This document shows, piece by piece, positions 18,989 through 28,039 of a DNA stretch of 64,000 nucleotides; position 1 is the stretch's first letter, and each line of letters starts with the position of its first letter. Where the stretch lies: contig NZ_CAKXZS010000001.1 of NCBI RefSeq assembly GCF_935822925.1, positions 116,903 to 180,902 of the forward strand. The letters run 5' to 3'. This stretch comes from Mesorhizobium ventifaucium. GTDB lineage: Bacteria; Pseudomonadota; Alphaproteobacteria; Rhizobiales; Rhizobiaceae. The notes beneath the pieces were generated by a model that was not told where the DNA came from, did not search any database, and saw nothing but the letters and a program-made list of their open reading frames with translations. The translations under genes were made by a program, and so were the position numbers.

Positions 18989-20017
18989 GTGAAGAATGCC
19001 TTCCCCCGGGGCCTGACCATCGGCATATTCGACCATCTGGACGAGGACGGCTGCGAGATTGCCCGGCAATACGCCGATCGCCTGAGTTTAGCAGAGGCGT
19101 GCGATCAGCTTGGCTTCTATGCATATCATCTGGCAGAGCACCACTGCACTCCGCACGGGAGGGGCCCATCGCCGAATCTGTTCTTATCCAGCGTCGTCCA
19201 GCGCACCCGGCACCTTCGCGTCGGCCCGATGGTAATGCTCCTTGCCCTTTATCATCCACTGCGTGCGTTCGAGGAGATCTGCATGCTGGACCAGTTGAGT
19301 GGTGGCAGGGTCGAACTGGGTATAGGGCGCGGCTCTCTTCCAGTCGAACTGGGTTACTTCGGGATTGCTGCGGAGGCGGCGCCAGGTCACTATGCGGAAG
19401 CCAGCGAAATCCTTATCAAGGCGATGAAGGGCGACACGCTGTCCTATCGCGGCCGCCATTTTGAGCTGAATGACGTCCCTTTGACGCTGAGATCTCATCA
19501 GCGCCCCCATCCACCGACATGGATCGCCACCAATAGACCCGAGTCGGCCAGCTGGGCCGCTGCAAGTGGCGCCAACATCGCATGCCTAGGACCTGCCTCT
19601 TCGGTTCGAAGAATTACGGATGCATTCCGAGCCTGCCGGGAGCGCAGTGCCGACGCGGACGAGCGAGGGCCATTTCTTGGAATGCTCCGCATGGTCGTGA
19701 TCGCGCGATCGGAAACAGATGCATATGCGCTCGCGGCACCCGCTTACGAACGATGGCTTAAGAGCTTCAGGTTCCTCTACGACCTCAATGCGCTCCAGAC
19801 GCCCCCAAATCTGCCGCTGAGCTTGGATGCAGCAATCGAGAGCGAATTGTGCGTGGTGGGAACGGCATCTTCTGCGCGACAAGCTCTTCTTGATCAGCTC
19901 GAAGAGGCCGGTGCTAATTATCTACTTTGCCAACTTGCATTTGGGAATCTGTCCTTAGACGCTTCGCTATACACCGCAAGGACGATCCAATCTGAAATCA
20001 TGGCTCGAGTTACCTGA
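18989..20017 (+). CDS. Luciferase-like flavin-dependent monooxygenase
   Basis: LLM-class oxidoreductase, 342 aa, using reduced flavin and oxygen. The start is GTG at 18989 (VKNAFPRGLTIGIFDHLD) with GGAG about 9 bp upstream; a TTG at 18941 is also open. The family signs are FDHLDEDG, YAYHLAEHHC near residue 45, GPMVMLLALYHPLRAFEEI and ELGIGRGSLPVEL. It is 86 bp from the HisC-like gene and likely co-transcribed. I recall a similar monooxygenase near a P450 gene on the NGR234 symbiotic plasmid; here the P450 lies at 57812, far away. Substrate unknown. Confidence 0.85.
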   Translation: MKNAFPRGLTIGIFDHLDEDGCEIARQYADRLSLAEACDQLGFYAYHLAEHHCTPHGRGPSPNLFLSSVVQRTRHLRVGPMVMLLALYHPLRAFEEICMLDQLSGGRVELGIGRGSLPVELGYFGIAAEAAPGHYAEASEILIKAMKGDTLSYRGRHFELNDVPLTLRSHQRPHPPTWIATNRPESASWAAASGANIACLGPASSVRRITDAFRACRERSADADERGPFLGMLRMVVIARSETDAYALAAPAYERWLKSFRFLYDLNALQTPPNLPLSLDAAIESELCVVGTASSARQALLDQLEEAGANYLLCQLAFGNLSLDASLYTARTIQSEIMARVT

Positions 20018-20257
20018 CGTGCAATGCGCGTTCCGCGTTCGGAGTTGAATTTCTCCGGCGCACCATCACCTTCCCGGTCCCGCGCATGATGCCGATATAG
20101 TGCTTGGTGTGTGGGTGGAGGGCGCGCACGCTTGTGGAGGCCCTAGATATTTGAACGGCCTGCCGATTAAGAAATCGCCCCGATGTCGTTTCGCAAGAGA
20201 GGGCGAACTTGTGCGTACCAGGCCAAAGCTCCGGTTTCTGAGGCATAGAGAAGATTG
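20018..20257. other. Intergenic stretch before fic
   Basis: About 240 bp. A 78-codon minus-strand frame (20010-20246) overlaps the end of the monooxygenase gene and has no recognisable family. I see no terminator or promoter that I could defend apart from the repeats near fic. Confidence 0.35.
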
Positions 20258-20312
20258 CTATAGCTCATTATTTAAGGCACTATGAGTTATAGAAAGGTGC
20301 GCTATAACTCAT
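20258..20312. promoter_or_regulatory. Triple operator-like repeat overlapping the fic start codon
   Basis: CTATAGCTCAT at 20258-20268, ATGAGTTATAG at 20282-20292 and CTATAACTCAT at 20302-20312. The second and third form a perfect 11-bp inverted repeat with a 9-bp spacer; the first is an 10 of 11 match of the third. The third copy includes the AT of the fic start codon. This looks like an autoregulatory operator, probably for the winged helix at the C-terminus of the Fic protein. Confidence 0.7.
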
Positions 20313-21426
20313 GGCATGGAATTGGGAGCAGGCTGACTGGCCGCATTTTACCTACGATAAGGAAGGATTGGAACCGCTGGAAAGGGAATTCCTGCTGCGA
20401 TCGGGTGAGTTCCTGGGTGTCTTTCGGCACGTCGGTTCTGACGATCGCGACCAGATACGCATCGATCTTATTAGCGAGGAGGCCTTGAAGACATCCGCGA
20501 TCGAGGGGGAATACCTCAACCGCGAGAGTCTGCAATCATCCCTGCGCCAGCAACTTGGACTGGGCAGCGAGACCAGGCGCATTCCTCCTGCCGAGCGCGG
20601 CATCGCGGAAATGATGGCCGACGTGTATTTACATTTTGGCCATGTCCTCTCGCATCGCACTCTCTACGCTTGGCACAAGATGGTGATGTCAGGGGAACGG
20701 CGTATTGAGACCATTGGCAATTATCGCCAGCATGCCGACGTCATGCAGATTGTTTCCAATCGGCTGGATAAGCCCAAAGTGCATTTCGAGGCACCTCCCT
20801 CGACGCGGGTAAAATCCGAAATGGATGCTTTCACCGCTTGGTTCAACGATACCGCGCCTAAAGGTAAGACGCCGCTCCCGGCGTTGACGCGAGCCGGTAT
20901 CGCGCACCTTTATTTCGAGAGCATCCACCCATTTGAGGATGGCAACGGTCGCATAGGCCGTGCCCTCTGCGAAAAGGCGCTTGCTCAAAGCCTGGGTGAA
21001 CCAAGTCTCATCGCCTTGGCATACACGATCGAACGCCACCGTAAGGCCTACTACGACAACCTGCAGGCCAGCAATAAGAGCAACGCGGTAACAAATTGGC
21101 TGCTCTACTTTGCCAACACGATCCTTGAAGCGCAACGCCTAACGCTGGTCCGCGTCGAATTCTCTGTAGCTAAAGCCAAGTTTTACGAACGTTACCGAAA
21201 CCAGTTCAACGAGCGGCAGGAAAAGGTCATCGCCCGAATGTTCCGCGAAGGCATCGACGGGTTCAAAGGAGGGCTCAGCGCCGAGAGTTATATCGCCATC
21301 ACTCAAGCATCGCGCGCGACGGCGACAAGAGATCTGCAAGACCTCGTTTCCAAGGGCGCGATGATAAGAACTGGCGAACGGCGACACACACGTTACGCCC
21401 TGAACATTCTGGATGACCTCAGGTAA
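20311..21426 (+). CDS. Fic-domain AMP transferase with self-inhibitory motif and C-terminal HTH
   Basis: Fic protein of 371 aa with an N-terminal DUF4172-like region. The inhibitory helix motif TSAIEG is at residues 61-66, and the catalytic HPFEDGNGRIGR at 206-217 is complete, so the enzyme should be an active adenylyltransferase held in check by its own N-terminus. The C-terminal 70 residues (AESYIAITQASRATATRDL and on) form a winged helix-turn-helix. The start overlaps the third operator-like repeat, with AAAGG about 12 bp upstream. Proteins of this build are often solitary toxins or stress regulators; the target is unknown. Confidence 0.9.
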   Translation: MAWNWEQADWPHFTYDKEGLEPLEREFLLRSGEFLGVFRHVGSDDRDQIRIDLISEEALKTSAIEGEYLNRESLQSSLRQQLGLGSETRRIPPAERGIAEMMADVYLHFGHVLSHRTLYAWHKMVMSGERRIETIGNYRQHADVMQIVSNRLDKPKVHFEAPPSTRVKSEMDAFTAWFNDTAPKGKTPLPALTRAGIAHLYFESIHPFEDGNGRIGRALCEKALAQSLGEPSLIALAYTIERHRKAYYDNLQASNKSNAVTNWLLYFANTILEAQRLTLVRVEFSVAKAKFYERYRNQFNERQEKVIARMFREGIDGFKGGLSAESYIAITQASRATATRDLQDLVSKGAMIRTGERRHTRYALNILDDLR

Positions 21427-21440
21427 ACCGCAGCACAGAT

Positions 21441-21611
21441 TTATTGCCACCTTACTCGCGCAGCGACACGTGCGAAGTTTTGAGCAAAAAGGTCTATGAA
21501 TTCAGGATCGCGCTGGGCAAAGCCTGAGCGCACCAAGTCCGACTTAAACGGGTCCGTCTGCATTTCGCTGAGAATTTCAGGGCGACGGTTGCGGTGCCAG
21601 CGCGTTTTCAT
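21441..21611 (-). CDS. Possible 56-residue protein
   Basis: Minus-strand frame from ATG 21611 to TAA 21441, starting MKTRWHRNRRPEILSEMQTD and ending RVAARVRWQ. The composition (balanced charge, FAQRDPEFIDLFAQNFARVA predicted helical) is more protein-like than the surrounding frames, but no clear ribosome site precedes it. It may be a real small gene or the end of a lost one. No family recognised. Confidence 0.35.
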   Translation of the reverse strand: MKTRWHRNRRPEILSEMQTDPFKSDLVRSGFAQRDPEFIDLFAQNFARVAARVRWQ

Positions 21612-21949
21612 CTTCAAGTTTCGGCAATCTTCATGGCACTTCGGGCGACCGAAGCGATAACGGCCAACGCATCGGCGGTGCCGCTTCGCCTATCTCAAAA
21701 TCACCTTCGGTCTGGCCCATCTGGTTTGTTACATGGGCAAGCAAATCACGTCCTTGTGACGCGCCGATGCAAAGGAATAGACGGCCGCCGCTACCGTTCC
21801 GGACAATTGCCGAAGTGCAAGCCGCACTTCAGCTCGGTGGCTTAGCCGTGGTCAAAATCATCACCTCGCCGTGCAGTCGCGCCTCATGACCTGGATGATG
21901 GCGGAAAGGCCGGCTCACGAATGATTAGATCGTTCGAGATCGGGTCCAG
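21612..21949. other. Intergenic stretch, no gene seen
   Basis: About 340 bp between the possible small gene and the merR-type gene. An 83-codon plus-strand frame (21594-21845) lacks any family signal. Nothing else supported. Confidence 0.35.
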
Positions 21950-22372
21950 TCAGTGCCGGGCGTGTTCGCATTGGCTGTGATCGGCCAGCACCTCAATCAC
22001 CCGGCATTCGCCGACCTTCCCGTGCCGGCAGCCTTCGACCATGAGTTCCAGTTCGGCCTTCAATGCCGTGAGGCTGCGTATCCGCTGAACGACGTCGGCC
22101 AGCCGCGCCTGGGCTATGGTGTCGGCCGTGGCGCAGGGCTGGCTGGGATTATCCTGCAACGTCAGCAGGGTGCGGATGGCTTCGATGTCGAACCCCAACT
22201 CGCGTGAATGGCGAATAAACGCCAGCCGGCGCAAATCGCTCGTCTCATAGTGCCGTCGATTGCCCTCGCTGCGCTTCGGCGCGGGCAGCAGGCCGATATG
22301 TTCATAGTAGCGGATGGTCGGCACTTTCACGCCGCTCTGTCGTGCCGCTTCGCCAATCGGGACACTGCGCAT
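21950..22372 (-). CDS. MerR-family heavy-metal regulator (CadR/PbrR/ZntR-like)
   Basis: 140-aa MerR regulator: helix-turn-helix IGEAARQSGVKVPTIRYYEHIGLLP at the N-terminus, a dimer helix, and a cysteine/histidine-rich metal site (EGCRHGKVGECRV and SQCEHARH at the C-terminus). This pattern fits cadmium, lead or zinc sensors. It is divergent from the P1B-ATPase gene across a 70-bp gap that carries the expected palindrome, so it should repress and, with metal, activate that promoter. Confidence 0.88.
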   Translation of the reverse strand: MRSVPIGEAARQSGVKVPTIRYYEHIGLLPAPKRSEGNRRHYETSDLRRLAFIRHSRELGFDIEAIRTLLTLQDNPSQPCATADTIAQARLADVVQRIRSLTALKAELELMVEGCRHGKVGECRVIEVLADHSQCEHARH

Positions 22373-22382
22373 GATTTTTCGC

Positions 22383-22413
22383 TTGCTCCTCTAGTCGCTA
22401 GAGAATGTAGCGT
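22383..22413 (+). promoter_or_regulatory. MerR-type operator/promoter of the metal ATPase
   Basis: TTGCTC at 22383, then the perfect palindrome CTCTAGTCGCTAGAG at 22389-22403, then a TAGCGT hexamer at 22408. The 19-bp spacing between the hexamers is the long spacer typical of MerR-controlled promoters. Confidence 0.72.
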
Positions 22414-22442
22414 GCCGCTGGAATGGTTCAAGGAGTGAGACG

Positions 22443-24689
22443 ATGGCTGCAACCGCCGCACAAACCCGTTATCGCGTCGAAGGCATGGATTGTGCCGGCT
22501 GCGCGACGAAAATCGATAGCGCGGTGCGGCGCATGCATGGCGTCCAGGATGTGAACGTCTCGGTCACTGCCGGCACCATGACCGTCAGGCACGCTGCCGA
22601 AAGCGACCTCGCCGCGATCGAGAAGAAGGTGACGGGCCTCGGCTATTCTGTGGCTCAGCTCACGAGCGAAGCCGGACAGAATGCCAAGCCGGCCGGGCAC
22701 GGCACCAAAGGCGGCCATGACCACGCTGGCCACGACCATACTGGCCGCGAACATGCCGGCACAGCCAAAGATGACCACGACGACGTGGAGGGCTTGCATG
22801 GCCACGACCACACGCCGGCCACGGGGCCGTGGTGGAACAGCGTCAAAGGCCGGCTGAGCATCGCCAGCGGCGCCGCATTGGCCGCAGCTTTTGCGATTCA
22901 CTATGTCTGGCCGGCCACCGGCGTCTGGCTTTTCATTGCTGCCATGCTGATCGGACTGGTGCCGATTGCACGGCGAGCTGTGATGGCCGCGCTCGCCGGC
23001 ATTCCCTTCACCATCGAAATGCTGATGACCATCGCGGCGATCGGCGCCGTCATCATCGGTGCCGGCGAGGAAGCCGCCACCGTGGTCTTCCTGTTCCTCG
23101 TCGGCGAGTTGCTGGAAGGCGTGGCCGCCGGCAAGGCGCGCTCCAGCATCCAGGCGCTGACCACGCTGGTGCCCAAGACGGCATTCCTGGAGGAGAATGG
23201 CGCTACGCGCGAAGTTCCGGCCGAAGCCCTTGGGGTTGGCGCCGTCATTCTGGTGCGACCGGGCGATCGCATTCCAGCCGACGGCAAGATCATCGAGGGC
23301 GAAAGCGCCATCGATGAATCGCCGGTGTCGGGGGAAAGCGTGCCGGTGCGCAAGGGCGTCGAAGCGGACGTATTCGCCGGCACCATCAATGGCGACGGCG
23401 TGTTGCGCATCACCGTCACGGCTGCGGCGTCCGACAACACCATCGCCCGCATCGTCAAGCTGGTCGAGGAGGCCCAGGAAAGCAAGGCGCCGACGGAACG
23501 CTTCATCGACCGTTTCTCACGCTGGTATACGCCCGCCGTCGTCGCCGTGGGGGCTCTGGTGGCCGTCGTCCCGCCGCTGGCCTTCGGCGGCGACTGGAAC
23601 GAATGGATCTACAAAGGCCTGGCGCTGCTGCTCATCGGCTGCCCCTGCGCGCTCGTCATATCGGTGCCGGCGGCAATCGCCGCCTCGCTCTCGGCCGGCG
23701 CCAGGCGTGGTCTTTTAATGAAAGGCGGTGCGGTGCTGGAAGGCTTGGGCAAGATCACCGCCGTTGCTTTGGACAAGACCGGGACGCTGACTGAAGGCAA
23801 GCCCGTGGTGACGGATGTCGTGGCCATCGGGATCAGCGAAAAAGAGGTGCTATCGCTGGCCGCTGCACTCGAAACCGGATCGAGCCATCCGCTGGCTCTG
23901 GCGATCCTGCGAAAGGCCAAGGCCCAACGCGTGCCGGTGCCCCCGGCGGCAGAGGCCAAGGCGCTCGGCGGCAAGGGCGTCGTCGGTCGCATTGGCGGTA
24001 AGAACGTCTTCCTGGGCTCGCCGATCGCTGGAGGCGAGAAGGTCGCGCTGCCGGCCGAGCAGGTGGCCCGCATCGCCGACCTCAACGACCAGGGCAAGTC
24101 GGTGTCGGTGCTGCTGATCAACGATGTGCTGGCCGGTTTCATCGCCATTCGCGACGAGCCTCGGCCGGACGCGCAGGCCGGCCTCAAGGCGCTGACCGAT
24201 GTTGGCATCAGGACTGTCATGCTGACTGGCGACAACCAGCGCACGGCGGCAGCAATCGGCAAGCACCTCGATATCGAGGTGCGCTCGGAACTGCTGCCCG
24301 AAGACAAGCAGCGCATTGTCGGCGAGTTGAAAGGGCAGGGGCTGACGGTCGCTAAGGTCGGCGACGGCATCAACGATGCGCCGGCGCTCGCCGCGGCCGA
24401 CATCGGCATTGCCATGGGCGGCGGCACCGATGTCGCCCTGGAGACGGCAGATGCGGCGGTGCTGCATGGCCGCGTCGGCGATGTCGCGGCGATGATAAAA
24501 CTGTCTCAGGCGACCATGGCCAACATCAAGCAGAACATCACCATGGCGTTGGGGCTGAAGGCGGTGTTCCTGGTGACGACCGTAGTCGGCATCACCGGCC
24601 TGTGGCCCGCCATTCTCGCCGACACAGGCGCGACGGTGCTGGTGACAGCCAACGCCATGCGGCTGTTGCGCTGGAAAGGTGGGGTGTAG
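22443..24689 (+). CDS. P1B-type heavy-metal exporting ATPase (Zn/Cd/Pb type)
   Basis: 748-aa metal efflux ATPase of the inner membrane. The N-terminal HMA domain has GMDCAGC near residue 14, then a histidine-rich linker (HDHAGHDHTGREH and later HGHDH, residues 85-122), eight membrane helices with the CPC metal site in GCPCALVIS, phosphorylation motif DKTGTLTEGKP, and hinge GDGINDAPALAAADIGIAMGG. AAGGAG lies 7 bp before the ATG. Divergent from the MerR gene. GC is higher than in the nod region, in line with a separate acquisition. Zinc, cadmium or lead is the likely substrate. Confidence 0.93.
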   Translation: MAATAAQTRYRVEGMDCAGCATKIDSAVRRMHGVQDVNVSVTAGTMTVRHAAESDLAAIEKKVTGLGYSVAQLTSEAGQNAKPAGHGTKGGHDHAGHDHTGREHAGTAKDDHDDVEGLHGHDHTPATGPWWNSVKGRLSIASGAALAAAFAIHYVWPATGVWLFIAAMLIGLVPIARRAVMAALAGIPFTIEMLMTIAAIGAVIIGAGEEAATVVFLFLVGELLEGVAAGKARSSIQALTTLVPKTAFLEENGATREVPAEALGVGAVILVRPGDRIPADGKIIEGESAIDESPVSGESVPVRKGVEADVFAGTINGDGVLRITVTAAASDNTIARIVKLVEEAQESKAPTERFIDRFSRWYTPAVVAVGALVAVVPPLAFGGDWNEWIYKGLALLLIGCPCALVISVPAAIAASLSAGARRGLLMKGGAVLEGLGKITAVALDKTGTLTEGKPVVTDVVAIGISEKEVLSLAAALETGSSHPLALAILRKAKAQRVPVPPAAEAKALGGKGVVGRIGGKNVFLGSPIAGGEKVALPAEQVARIADLNDQGKSVSVLLINDVLAGFIAIRDEPRPDAQAGLKALTDVGIRTVMLTGDNQRTAAAIGKHLDIEVRSELLPEDKQRIVGELKGQGLTVAKVGDGINDAPALAAADIGIAMGGGTDVALETADAAVLHGRVGDVAAMIKLSQATMANIKQNITMALGLKAVFLVTTVVGITGLWPAILADTGATVLVTANAMRLLRWKGGV

Positions 24690-24721
24690 ATTGCCGCCTT
24701 CTATGTCGTTTGGGACGGCTC

Positions 24722-24890
24722 GATGAGCAACAACCATTCGCATCGAAGCGGCGCTTATTATTCGCTCGCGCCGTTTATCGGGGCATTTCTGGCGATTGCC
24801 CTTTGGGGTGAGCCGCTGACTGCCCGGCTGGTGCTGCCGGCGTGCTGATGGGGGTAGGTCTCTTGCTGCATCTCGCAGCGAGCCGTGCCG
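24722..24890 (+). pseudogene. C-terminal relic of a DMT/EamA-family transporter
   Basis: From 24722 the frame gives SGAYYSLAPFIGAFLAIALW and GEPLTARLVLP, then a stop; the next frame continues AGVLMGVGLLLHLAASRA. Together these match the last two membrane helices of EamA-type transporters found near metal ATPase genes. The rest of the gene is missing and the end is frameshifted. Confidence 0.6.
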
Positions 24891-25300
24891 GCGCTTCATG
24901 GCCATCCCCGACTGCCAGCGCCGCGACGTCAGCGAAGTAGGCCGCGACGTCACGCGAGCGGCGGAAGCGCGTCGGATCATCGATCGCAGTCATGATCCAA
25001 AGCGCCGTCACCGGACCGACACCTGGGATAGCCATGAAGCGCCGGCACGGCTCACTACGCCCGACAATTTTCACGACGAGATCGTGCAGCCGGCAATACT
25101 GTTTCTACCGCGTCGCGCACCGCCAGCATCGCGTCCAACAGTTCGCTCGGCAGCGGATCGTCCGCCACCGCTTGGCGCACCGCCCGCTCGAATGCCCCGC
25201 GTCCGACCTTGCCCAAGCGGGTGCCGAACGACTTCAGCGAGTGCCGGATGGCGTTCTCTAAGTCGAGGAACTGGGCTTTCAGATTGCGAGATACTTGGCC
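24880..25300 (-). pseudogene. Relic of an IS110-family transposase
   Basis: Minus-strand pieces in two frames read FLDLENAIRHSLKSFGTRLG and KVGRGAF, then QYCRLHDLVVKIVGRSEPC, then RRFMAIPGVGPVTALWIMTA and IDDPTRFRRSRDVAAYF. The last block is the transposase-20 domain of IS110 elements. N- and C-terminal parts are missing and the frame is broken. No element ends seen. Confidence 0.72.
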
Positions 25301-25356
25301 GATCTTTGGCCGGAGTTCGCCGATCGGCGGGACTCAGATAAGATGGGGCAGGAAGA

Positions 25357-26031
25357 ATGAAGGGCGCTCCAAACATGATCTCTGCAGAGCTTGTCGAAGC
25401 GCGCGAGTTTGCAAACAGGCTGCGCGAAAATCTGCCGGCTCGTATCGACGCTGCCGCTTTAGGGGTTTGGTCCAAAGCGCCATTCCAATTGCTGTGCGCA
25501 CGCGAAGCGCTGATCTGGCGGAGCGAAGAGCTGGCGCGCAATGCATGCGATGCTCTTGGACGCGAGGACCTGAGCGTTGCCGCCCTTTTGACCCGAGCGC
25601 TCACCGAGAATGCTGCCCTGGTGTGGAAACTCTGGGAGATTGTCGATGCGCGGCATACCCATTCACCGCAAGACCTGAACGATCTGCTGATACGGCTGCT
25701 CTTGGGCTCACGTAAATGGCCGGATGGGCCACAGGCCATGCAAATCCTGAGCTGTATCGACCGCATGGACAAAGCCGTACCCGGGGTGCGTGCCAGCTAC
25801 GAGAGCCTGAGTGAAATCGCACATCCGAATTGGTCCGGCGTCGCCGGACTATATTCTAAGCCCGACCCCCCACGGTATTTGACAGATTTCGGACGCGGAT
25901 TGAGGGATACAAAGAGCACCGTCGACATGATCGCCAATGCGCTGCTTGGCTCGCTCGGCTTGTTCGAACTTGCGTACAATCGAATATCCGAAGCCATGCC
26001 GGAATTCCTGGCGGAACTTGAACCCATTTGA
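25357..26031 (+). CDS. Unknown protein, partner of a CoiA-like nuclease gene
   Basis: 224 aa, mostly helical in appearance, no signal peptide or membrane segment. A central block reads AALLTRALTENAALVWKLWE and a later one YESLSEIAHPNWSGVAGLYS. Proteins with such a SE(F/I)AHPN block occur in many bacteria without a known role; I do not recognise a named family. An internal ATG at 25375 is an alternative start. The stop is 27 bp before the nuclease-like gene, so the two probably form an operon. Because the partner looks like a nuclease, a defence or DNA-uptake role is possible but unproved. Confidence 0.7.
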   Translation: MKGAPNMISAELVEAREFANRLRENLPARIDAAALGVWSKAPFQLLCAREALIWRSEELARNACDALGREDLSVAALLTRALTENAALVWKLWEIVDARHTHSPQDLNDLLIRLLLGSRKWPDGPQAMQILSCIDRMDKAVPGVRASYESLSEIAHPNWSGVAGLYSKPDPPRYLTDFGRGLRDTKSTVDMIANALLGSLGLFELAYNRISEAMPEFLAELEPI

Positions 26032-26058
26032 CCGAATGAACGCTCCCAGGTCGCAAGC

Positions 26059-27969
26059 ATGGATCACGAGCAAGCGCAGAAGTCCTACGGCACCGATCGA
26101 GCGCAACTCGTCTACGGAAGACGCCCCGACGGGACATTCGCTCATATAGGCGAGGTCGCGCGCGGGCTGGCTTGCGGCTGCGTCTGCCCGGCCTGCAATG
26201 GGCAACTGGTGGCCCGGCTGAAGGAGGATCACCGGGTGGCGCATTTCGCCCACCACGATGTTGAGGCCTGTGGAGGCGGTCCGGAGACGGTTTTGCATTT
26301 GCTGGCAAAGGAAGCGTTTCGCAGCAATCCGAAGCTGATCCTGCCAGAGCGGCTTGGGCTCGACAACAAACGCGTGGTGATGAAGCCCAGCCTGGAGGTC
26401 GAAACCGAATTTCTTCGGCTCGAGTACAACGATTCCAAGATCATCATTCCCGACCTCTATGTTCGCGCACTCGGCTATGACCTGTTCGTCGAGGTCGCCG
26501 TCTCCCATTTCGCGGACAGCGCCAAAATCCAGCGCCTCAGGGAACACAAGATCCCCGCCGTCGAAATCGATCTGTCCAAGCTTCCGCGTGACTCGCTAAG
26601 GGATGCCATCAACGAGGCGGTGCTGAAAACCGCAACTCGTCGGTGGCTTTATCATCCAGGCATCGAAGCTGCGCGGGCCAAGCAAGACGCAGATGAGCTC
26701 AAATGGCAGCAAGAACGGGGCAGGCGCGAGGCTGCCGCGACGGCCAAATACCGAAGCCGGGTCGAGCAAACAGCGGCAGCATACAGACAGGCATTGGCGA
26801 ACCGGGTCGGCCGAGACTTCGTCGTCCCACGCGAGGTCGAGCTTCAAGCGATCGGTCTTGCAAAGTTTGTCGGTCGCGACGTCCCGGGCTTCGCCTGTTT
26901 TTCCGAACCGCCGGCGGTATGGCAAGCCATCATCCTGGCCGAGGTCTTTCATGATCGCTGCCTCGGCAACGCCCAGTGCAAAGCCGTGCCGATCGTCAAC
27001 CATTTGGAAAAACGCCGGCTGATCCAAAACGCCTTTCTGCGTGTGTCTGGCGAGGTGGCAGACGATGTCACCGCGATCGATGCCCGCTTCGCCCCGGCGT
27101 GGAAAGCGGTCGACAATTATCTGAAATATTTGCTCGGTGAGGGTGTCCTTATCCCGCAAGGCTTCGGTGTCATACTCGCCCCGGCGTTCGCTAAACCATG
27201 GAACGTGAGGACCCTGGCTGCAAACCAAAGAACCGCTTTGATTCAGGAGACCGTGCAGCGGGTAGGGTGGATACTTGGCAAGCTTCCAGAAGACGAACGC
27301 GCCGGCACAACGGTCGACCAGTGGCTGCAATCGATCCACCAGGAATCCGGTTTGACCTATGACAAGGCACTGCGCTCGGAGGTCGAGGCTCCCAAGATCA
27401 TCAGCGAAATCGCAACCATTGTGCAGATGCTGGAAGGGAACGGTCCTCTTTCCTATCGGACCGCAGGGCTGCCTATCGGCAATGCGATTTCCCGCCGCAA
27501 AGCCAAAATGGAAGAACAGGCCGAAGTACGCCGCCAACGGCAGCTGCTGGAGGCAGGTCGCCTTCGTCACTCGCGGCGTGACCGTTTATGCGTCGATGCA
27601 GAAACGGAATTGAACGGCGAGGATCGAAGCGCGTTTCTGCACACCAAACGAGCGGACATGAACGATATGACGCCCGTGGAACTGGCGGAAGACAGCGAGT
27701 CTGGATTGACTCGCGCGCGGGAGGCTCTGTCGGTCTTTGTTGGGCAGCGCCGTAGGGAGGCCGAGGCTGCGGCCGAGAAAGCGGAATATCAGGACAAGAT
27801 CCGCGAGCTGGCAGAAGCGCGACTTTCCCCCGCGGACGCGATGGCGTTTCTGAAAGCACGTGAAGACGATATCGGAGCCCCACTGCAATACGTCAAAGAC
27901 GAAACGACGTTTCAGAAGGCCTGTGCAAGACTGACGCAATGGGAGAACGAGTTCGGAAGCCCGTTCTGA
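26059..27969 (+). CDS. CoiA-like zinc-ribbon/PD-(D/E)XK nuclease protein
   Basis: 636 aa. The N-terminus has a zinc-ribbon (CGCVCPACNGQL near residue 40, then HFAHHDVEAC near 62), and residues 125-175 give the CoiA-type nuclease core: IIIPDLYVRALGYDLFVEVA with D132 and E145 as likely metal ligands and K156 after it, then KIPAVEIDLSKLP. This is the order seen in competence protein CoiA. The remaining 450 residues, with coiled-coil stretches around 210-240 and 500-600, match nothing I know. No other competence genes are nearby. Nuclease activity is inference from the motif order. Confidence 0.75.
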   Translation: MDHEQAQKSYGTDRAQLVYGRRPDGTFAHIGEVARGLACGCVCPACNGQLVARLKEDHRVAHFAHHDVEACGGGPETVLHLLAKEAFRSNPKLILPERLGLDNKRVVMKPSLEVETEFLRLEYNDSKIIIPDLYVRALGYDLFVEVAVSHFADSAKIQRLREHKIPAVEIDLSKLPRDSLRDAINEAVLKTATRRWLYHPGIEAARAKQDADELKWQQERGRREAAATAKYRSRVEQTAAAYRQALANRVGRDFVVPREVELQAIGLAKFVGRDVPGFACFSEPPAVWQAIILAEVFHDRCLGNAQCKAVPIVNHLEKRRLIQNAFLRVSGEVADDVTAIDARFAPAWKAVDNYLKYLLGEGVLIPQGFGVILAPAFAKPWNVRTLAANQRTALIQETVQRVGWILGKLPEDERAGTTVDQWLQSIHQESGLTYDKALRSEVEAPKIISEIATIVQMLEGNGPLSYRTAGLPIGNAISRRKAKMEEQAEVRRQRQLLEAGRLRHSRRDRLCVDAETELNGEDRSAFLHTKRADMNDMTPVELAEDSESGLTRAREALSVFVGQRRREAEAAAEKAEYQDKIRELAEARLSPADAMAFLKAREDDIGAPLQYVKDETTFQKACARLTQWENEFGSPF

Positions 27970-28039
27970 GATTCGGGGGCGGTGAGCCAGTTTTTAGACA
28001 AGCAGACATCAATCTTACTACTTATCGGCTATAGGCAGC

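Noticed and set aside
26596..27570. 324-codon frame antisense to the CoiA-like gene
   Set aside because: It mirrors the codon bias of the real gene; the product has no family.
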